A stretch of DNA of 9,831 nucleotides from Acidimicrobiales bacterium (GTDB taxonomy: Bacteria > Actinomycetota > Acidimicrobiia > Acidimicrobiales > Acidimicrobilacustridaceae), in the NCBI GenBank assembly GCA_023261915.1, contig JALRFT010000096.1, positions 1-9,831 on the forward strand, read 5' to 3'. This document shows, piece after piece, positions 6,082 through 9,831 of the stretch (positions within the stretch are counted from its first letter, which is position 1; each line of letters begins with the position of its first letter). The notes under the pieces were generated by a model. That model did no database searches. It saw nothing but the letters and a program-made list of their open reading frames with translations, and was not told where the DNA came from. The position numbers were made by a program, and so were the translations under genes.

Positions 6082-8100
6082 CTACCCCGCCCGGCGGCCG
6101 CGCAACAGCGAGCGACGCTGCTCGAGGAAGTCCACGAGGACATAGTCACCCAGCGTGTCGGGAGTGGTGAAAAAGGCCCGGCCCCGGTTCAACTCGGTCA
6201 ACTTCTCGACGAAAGCGCGCAGGTGGGGTGTGGGGTCAAGCATGAAGGTGTTGATCCGGATCCCGTCATTGGTGCAGCGCACCACTTCCCGCAGCGTGGC
6301 GTCCACGGTCTCGCGCACCGGTGGGTAACTGAAGAACGGTTCACCCCGCTCGGTGATGTGGGCGGTGGGCTCCCCATCGGTGATCATGATGATCTGTTTC
6401 GTCCCGTGCTGGCGGCTCAGCAGGCGCCTACTGATGGCGAAGCCGTGCTGCATGTTGGTGCCGTAGACGAAGTCCCACGAAACCTCGGGCAGTTGTTCGG
6501 CCGTGATCTCCCGAGCCGTCTCACTGAACCCGACCAGACCGAGCCAGTCCCGAGGGAACTGCGTGGTGATCAACGAGTGCAATGCCATCGCCACCTTCTT
6601 GGCGGGAAGGAAGTTGTCTCGCATGGGCATCGACAGCGACAGGTCAAGCATCAACACGGTGGCCGACCGCACGACGTGTTCAGTGCGTTCAACCTCGAAG
6701 TCTTCTGGCGTCAACCGGACGGGGGTCCCCCCACCGGCACGGCGCACGGCATTGCGCACCGTGCGCTCGATGCTCAAGTTGAACGGGTCACCGAACTCGT
6801 ACGGCTTTGTGTCGAGGTCCCGTTCGTGGCCGCCACCGGTGCGATGCACCTGATGGCCCCCGAGCGCCGAGCCATCCAGTTTGCGGAAGAGATCCCGCAG
6901 GGCGTTCTGACCGATGCGACGGATCCCTGACGCACTCAACTGCCAGCGACCCTCACGCTGTTCAATGAGTCCGGCGTCAGCCAACATGCGATTGAGTTCC
7001 GACAGGCGCTCGAGGCTCTCTGCAGCGTCGGGGCCAAGCAGTTGGCGAGCCCGATCGAGATCGACCTCGGCCAGGGCGCCGGGATTGGCCGCTCCCCGCA
7101 GCAGCTGTTCAAGCTGGTCGAGATCGCCGAGCTCGGCCATCATCTCGGCGGCCTCGGCGAAACCGAGCGGGTCCTGTCCACTGAACTCCTGAGACGAGTC
7201 CCACCCCATCTGGGGGAACTGCTCCCGAAGTGCCTGCCCCAACTGCTCGACCTGCCACCGCAGATCGAGATCCTCGAGGAGTTGGTCCGACAACGCCTGC
7301 AGCTGGGCTCGCTGCTCGGGCGTCATGGAATTCAGCAACGACTGCATGGCGGCCATGCGTCGAGCCATGACCTCGAGCAACTCGTCAAGGTTGCGGGGGT
7401 TCTCGGGGAAGAAGTCCCCGAAGCGTTCCATGAATCCGTCGAAATCGGGCTCCTCACCGCGGGCCCGCTGGTCGAGCATTCGGTTCAGCTCGGCCATCAT
7501 GTCCTTCGTGCGGGCCAGATCCTCAGGCGTCATGTTCTCCATCGCCCCCGACATGCGAGCCACCTGCTGGTTCACCAACTCGGTGCGCAACTCGTCGAGG
7601 AGGTCCTCGAACTGCTGGCGGGCCTCGTTGGAGGCGAAGTCGTAGTCCTGCAGCGAACGCACCATCCCGGCTAAGTCAGGGGGCAGCAGATCAAGATGCA
7701 TCCGGCGCTCTTGCGTCGCCCCTTGGGCGACCTCGCTGCGCCGCTGGTCGCCGGAGGCTTCAGCCTCGGCCACCAGATCGTCGAGTGCTCCCCGCTCGGT
7801 GTCGACCACATCCCGCAGTCGTTGGGCAATGTCGTCGTAGACCCCACCGAGATCGTGTTGCTCAAGGCGCTGGCGTCGCTCCTCGGCGAGTTTGCGCAAG
7901 ATCTCGCGCAGACCCTGGATCCGCTGGCCGTCAGCGTCGTCGAACCCGGAGTTCATCATCCGCCGCAACGCTGCTGAGAGGTCGCCGTGGTAGAGAAGGT
8001 CGTCGGTGATCTCAGACATGACGTCACCGGCGTCGAGGGAGAAGCCAGTCTGGGTCCCGTCCCATCGCGAGTAGGTGTGTCGCTGTGGTCGCCGGGGCAC
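6082..8100 (-). CDS. VWA-domain protein of the AAA+/VWA (Rv0959-like) pair, 672 aa
   Basis: Partner protein of a MoxR/Mg-chelatase-like AAA+ ATPase; such pairs act as metal-dependent chaperone or complex-remodelling machines, with the cellular target mostly unknown. The N-terminal two thirds are charged and helical (YHGDLSAALRRMM, LGGVYDDIAQRLRDVVDTE, many Leu/Glu/Arg repeats), with a GIRRIGQNALRDLF block and a KPYEFGDPFNL block before the VWA. The C-terminal VWA domain has a complete MIDAS: Asp486, Ser488 and Ser490 in LMLDLSLSM, Thr548 in YGTNMQ, and Asp575 in ITDGEPT. The length equals my recollection of M. tuberculosis Rv0959. The start chosen is GTG 8100, because the conserved RWDGTQTGFSLDAGDV segment must be included; it lies 7 nt after TACCCT, so the mRNA may be leaderless. 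Frame extension to 8292 gives low-complexity sequence and would overlap rpiA. Confidence 0.88.
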   Translation of the reverse strand: MPRRPQRHTYSRWDGTQTGFSLDAGDVMSEITDDLLYHGDLSAALRRMMNSGFDDADGQRIQGLREILRKLAEERRQRLEQHDLGGVYDDIAQRLRDVVDTERGALDDLVAEAEASGDQRRSEVAQGATQERRMHLDLLPPDLAGMVRSLQDYDFASNEARQQFEDLLDELRTELVNQQVARMSGAMENMTPEDLARTKDMMAELNRMLDQRARGEEPDFDGFMERFGDFFPENPRNLDELLEVMARRMAAMQSLLNSMTPEQRAQLQALSDQLLEDLDLRWQVEQLGQALREQFPQMGWDSSQEFSGQDPLGFAEAAEMMAELGDLDQLEQLLRGAANPGALAEVDLDRARQLLGPDAAESLERLSELNRMLADAGLIEQREGRWQLSASGIRRIGQNALRDLFRKLDGSALGGHQVHRTGGGHERDLDTKPYEFGDPFNLSIERTVRNAVRRAGGGTPVRLTPEDFEVERTEHVVRSATVLMLDLSLSMPMRDNFLPAKKVAMALHSLITTQFPRDWLGLVGFSETAREITAEQLPEVSWDFVYGTNMQHGFAISRRLLSRQHGTKQIIMITDGEPTAHITERGEPFFSYPPVRETVDATLREVVRCTNDGIRINTFMLDPTPHLRAFVEKLTELNRGRAFFTTPDTLGDYVLVDFLEQRRSLLRGRRAG

Positions 8101-8107
8101 CCTCCCG

Positions 8108-8113
8108 AGGGTA
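8108..8113 (-). promoter_or_regulatory. -10-like box of the VWA gene, leaderless geometry
   Basis: TACCCT on the minus strand ends 7 nt before GTG 8100. The GGGAGG in between abuts the GTG directly (zero spacer), so it cannot act as a normal Shine-Dalgarno for that start. This favours initiation on a leaderless mRNA. No clear -35. Confidence 0.4.
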
Positions 8114-8184
8114 CCGGCCCACGGCGCCCGGTGCGCAGCGCAGCCGTCGGGTCGCCCAGGATCTAGCCGGCGTCGACCGTGCGC

Positions 8185-8190
8185 GATGCT
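8185..8190 (+). promoter_or_regulatory. -10-like box of rpiA, leaderless geometry
   Basis: GATGCT (matching the key second A and last T of a -10 box) ends 6 nt before the rpiA ATG at 8197, with no Shine-Dalgarno. It is the weakest of the four leaderless candidates. It lies in the 96-bp gap between the divergent rpiA and VWA starts. Confidence 0.3.
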
Positions 8191-8196
8191 GTAGAG

Positions 8197-8850
8197 ATGG
8201 ACGATGCCAAGAGAGCCGCTGGAATCCACGCCGCGCGCTACGTCGAGAACGGCATGCGGGTTGGGCTCGGGACCGGGTCCACGGTGCACCACACGATCGT
8301 TGCCCTCGGGGAGCGTCAGCCCGATATCACCTGCACGGCCACCTCACTGCGGACCCATGAGTTGGCAACCTCACTCGGCCTGATCGTCGTGGATCCCGAC
8401 ACCATTGGGCACCTCGACATCACGATCGACGGGGCTGACGAGGTTGACGGTGACCTCAACCTCACCAAAGGAGGCGGTGGCGCCCACACCCGAGAGAAAA
8501 TCGTGGCCGCCATGTCCGACCGGTTCATCATCGTCGTCGACGAGTCGAAACTCGTCGACCGACTCGGACCGTTCGGCACCCCACTCGAGGTCCTCGATTT
8601 TGCCCCCGGGGTGGTGGCCGCCGCCGTCCAGGCCCTCGGCGCTACCTCGGTGGCCGTGCGGGCGGAGCGCAGTGACAACGGCAACGTTCTATGCGACGCC
8701 CACTTCCCGCCCATTGAAGACCCGGTGGCGCTGGCCGCCCAGCTCTCGGCCATCCCCGGGGTGGTGGAGCACGGGATCTTCCCCGGCTCGATGGTCGAAC
8801 GGGTGGTGGTCGCCGGAACCGACGGATCGGTCACCGAACGCACCCACTGA
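8197..8850 (+). CDS. rpiA: Ribose-5-phosphate isomerase A (217 aa)
   Basis: Interconverts ribose 5-phosphate and ribulose 5-phosphate in the non-oxidative pentose phosphate pathway, supplying nucleotide and histidine precursors. The phosphate-binding loop GLGTGSTV (23-30), IDGADEVD (77-84), KGGGGAHTREK (91-101) and VDESKLVDRLG are all present. Asp78, Asp81, Lys91 and catalytic Glu100 align with Asp81, Asp84, Lys94 and Glu103 of E. coli RpiA, and the C-terminal GVVEHGIF is typical. Length is normal (E. coli 219 aa). The ATG at 8197 is preferred over GTG 8179 because the RpiA N-terminus begins just there. A small difference is AHTREK where many bacteria have ALLREK or ALTREK. It stops 3 nt from the stop of the convergent AAA+ fragment and starts divergently from the VWA gene. 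Confidence 0.95.
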   Translation: MDDAKRAAGIHAARYVENGMRVGLGTGSTVHHTIVALGERQPDITCTATSLRTHELATSLGLIVVDPDTIGHLDITIDGADEVDGDLNLTKGGGGAHTREKIVAAMSDRFIIVVDESKLVDRLGPFGTPLEVLDFAPGVVAAAVQALGATSVAVRAERSDNGNVLCDAHFPPIEDPVALAAQLSAIPGVVEHGIFPGSMVERVVVAGTDGSVTERTH

Positions 8851-8853
8851 CCC

Positions 8854-9624
8854 TCACCGACTGCGGTAGGTCGCCCGTCCGCCGGCGGCATCCTTGTTCA
8901 GTCGCTTGGACAGATGCAGGCCCTCGAGCACGAACTCGGTGGCCGCCGCCACCGCCGCCGGAGAGTCATCACCGCCGGTGAAGGTACCGACTGCTTCGGC
9001 GAGGGCCGGGATGGATTGGACCGCCTCGAGGTAGTCCGCCACCACGACGTCCTCGCCCGCATGCACGACAAGACCATCGGCGAAACCATCCACAAGGGGC
9101 ACAAGGCTTTCAACGGCGCAGTGGCGCCGGAAGGTGGTGAGGACCGCCGAGCGGAGGAGATGCTCGACGATCTGACCCTCCCGACCTTCCTCAAGCGCCT
9201 CAATCTCGATCTTTCCCGACGTCGACGCCACGAGGGCGTCGAGATCGCTGACCCGGGGCACAACCTCGGTCTCCCCGAGGATAAGGGCCCGCCGGGCGGC
9301 GTTGGCAACGAGCGTCTCGAGGTTCGCCACCGTCAGGCGGACCGACACACCGGAGCGCTGGTTGACCTGGGGCGCCTCGCGAGCGAGATGGGAGAACGTG
9401 GCGACCACTTCGGCCATGTAGGGCGGGATGGTGACGTCGAGGCCATCAGCTTCGAGAGGGCGCGATTCGGCGAGGGCGATGGCAACCTCGGTCTCTACCT
9501 CGAGGGGGTAGTGGGTCCTGATCTGTGATCCGAACCGGTCCTTGAGCGGGGTGATGATCCGACCGCGGGTCGTGTAGTCCTCCGGGTTCGCCGATGCCAC
9601 CAGCAACACATCAAGCGGGAGCCG
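8854..9624 (-). CDS. C-terminal part of a MoxR/Mg-chelatase-like AAA+ ATPase (Rv0958-like), N-terminus missing
   Basis: This is the ATPase expected to pair with the VWA protein at 6082-8100. Homology is clear from RLPLDVLLVASANPEDY (sensor-1 Asn in the first 16 residues) through RGRIITPLKDRFGSQIRTHYPL (arginine-finger region), then the helical lid and a long C-terminal domain ending GGRATYRSR. About 255 residues remain. The P-loop (Walker A) and Walker B, which should occupy roughly 200 more N-terminal residues, are absent. Upstream of about 9625 the same frame continues only as non-homologous Arg-rich sequence until a TAG at 9718-9720. No credible start or ribosome-binding site is seen; the GTG at 9609 is internal to the conserved core. 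Either the contig is misjoined here or the gene is broken and non-functional. Confidence 0.82.
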   Translation of the reverse strand, partial: RLPLDVLLVASANPEDYTTRGRIITPLKDRFGSQIRTHYPLEVETEVAIALAESRPLEADGLDVTIPPYMAEVVATFSHLAREAPQVNQRSGVSVRLTVANLETLVANAARRALILGETEVVPRVSDLDALVASTSGKIEIEALEEGREGQIVEHLLRSAVLTTFRRHCAVESLVPLVDGFADGLVVHAGEDVVVADYLEAVQSIPALAEAVGTFTGGDDSPAAVAAATEFVLEGLHLSKRLNKDAAGGRATYRSR

Positions 9625-9645
9625 CGGGGGGCTTGGCCGACCGTT
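9622..9645. other. Sequence junction: AAA+ homology ends, unrelated coding frame begins
   Basis: On the minus strand the ATPase core (RLPLDV...) can be followed back only to about 9624. Upstream, coding-like sequence switches to another frame (codon starts at 9830, 9827 and so on), with a different composition. The switch lies in a C/G-rich stretch around 9622-9640 (CCCCCCGCGGC on the minus strand). No inverted repeats, target duplication or transposase sequence is visible. Confidence 0.6.
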
Positions 9646-9831
9646 GCGTCGATCTCGGAGAACCGCTCGCTCACCGCTGCTTCGACCTTGGCACGGTGCT
9701 CTTCGCAGTACAACCCCCTACTTGACTTGCACTGTGCACAATGCTTCGTCTCCCGCGCATACTCGTTGATGACGGCATCCGATGCATCGCGCTTCAGCTG
9801 CTCGACCTTCTTCGTCGCCGCCTTCCGCGAA
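9641..9831 (-). CDS. Partial reading frame of unknown function with a Cys/His cluster, cut by window edge
   Basis: I do not recognise this protein. The minus-strand frame is open from the right edge to the junction, about 63 residues. It is Lys/Glu/Ala-rich, with an apparently helical KKVEQLKRDASDAVINEYAR, then a possible zinc-binding cluster HCAQCKSSRGLYCEEH (C-x2-C-x7-C-x2-H), and another charged helix (KVEAAVSERFSEID). The frame continues past the junction to a stop at 9495-9497, but that part is out-of-frame ATPase sequence and not meaningful. Codon use (AGT, TCA, AGG, TTG) is less GC-biased than in the neighbouring genes. It may come from a different genomic location, a phage, or another organism joined in assembly. 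Confidence 0.4.

Noticed and set aside
6067..7674. Long plus-strand ORFs (about 287 and 210 codons) across the VWA gene
   Set aside because: They are antisense to a protein with clear family motifs, have no recognisable domain, and are explained by high-GC antisense frames lacking stops.
8179..8196. GTG 8179 as the rpiA start
   Set aside because: It adds six residues before the normal RpiA N-terminus; ATG 8197 fits the family length and the putative -10 box would lie inside the longer version.
8101..8292. N-terminal extension of the VWA protein to 8292
   Set aside because: It would overlap the start of rpiA, the sequence is Arg/Pro/Gly low-complexity, and family similarity begins just after GTG 8100.
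9733..9741. DnaA-box-like 9-mer TTGTGCACA (minus strand)
   Set aside because: One mismatch to the consensus, inside a coding-like frame of doubtful origin, and isolated.
1..9831. tRNA, rRNA, CRISPR array, insertion sequence, riboswitch or replication origin
   Set aside because: No cloverleaf, tandem repeat-spacer pattern, transposase motif, terminal inverted repeats or DnaA-box cluster was seen by reading; small structured RNAs cannot be excluded without a covariance-model search.

Overview
This is a high-GC window from an actinobacterial chromosome. The evidence is two WhiB-family iron-sulfur regulators (one very close to Streptomyces WhiB / mycobacterial WhmD), a DrrA/DrrB-type ABC exporter, an AAA+/VWA pair resembling the mycobacterial Rv0958-Rv0959 pair, GTG/TTG starts, and several promoters whose -10 box lies only 6-7 nt from the start codon. 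An Acidimicrobiia-like lineage is possible, but that is only an impression.

Layout, left to right. (1) 1-1314, minus: a membrane-anchored HtrA/DegP-type serine protease, cut by the left edge inside its PDZ domain. (2) 1494-1754, plus: a small WhiB-like protein, divergent from the protease. (3) 1801-1995, minus: tatA, converging on the WhiB-like gene with a 9-bp hairpin between them. (4) 2052-2870, plus: a stand-alone formiminotransferase-domain protein, divergent from tatA. (5) 2917-3192, minus: whiB, again convergent across a hairpin. (6) 3193-3455: a 263-bp regulatory gap with two palindromes and a perfect DnaA box. (7) 3456-6058, plus: a tight three-gene operon of ABC ATPase, ABC-2 permease (4-nt overlap) and an MtfA-like M90 zinc peptidase (12-nt gap). 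(8) 6082-8100, minus: a 672-aa VWA protein with a complete MIDAS. (9) 8197-8850, plus: rpiA, divergent from the VWA gene. (10) 8854 to about 9624, minus: the C-terminal part of the AAA+ ATPase that would partner the VWA protein; its stop codon is 3 nt from that of rpiA. (11) About 9625-9831: the ATPase sequence stops abruptly and an unrelated reading frame with a Cys/His cluster begins. This is either an assembly chimera or a real rearrangement.

Functionally this is mostly core-genome material: envelope proteolysis and Tat secretion, developmental or division regulation (WhiB), efflux, a chaperone-like AAA+/VWA module, and pentose-phosphate metabolism. I see no mobile element, CRISPR array, tRNA or rRNA. 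The items most worth a second look are the junction near 9625, rpiA sitting antisense between the AAA+ and VWA genes, the repeated leaderless-promoter geometry, and the DnaA box with palindromes upstream of whiB and the ABC operon. I found no convincing new defence or biosynthetic system.
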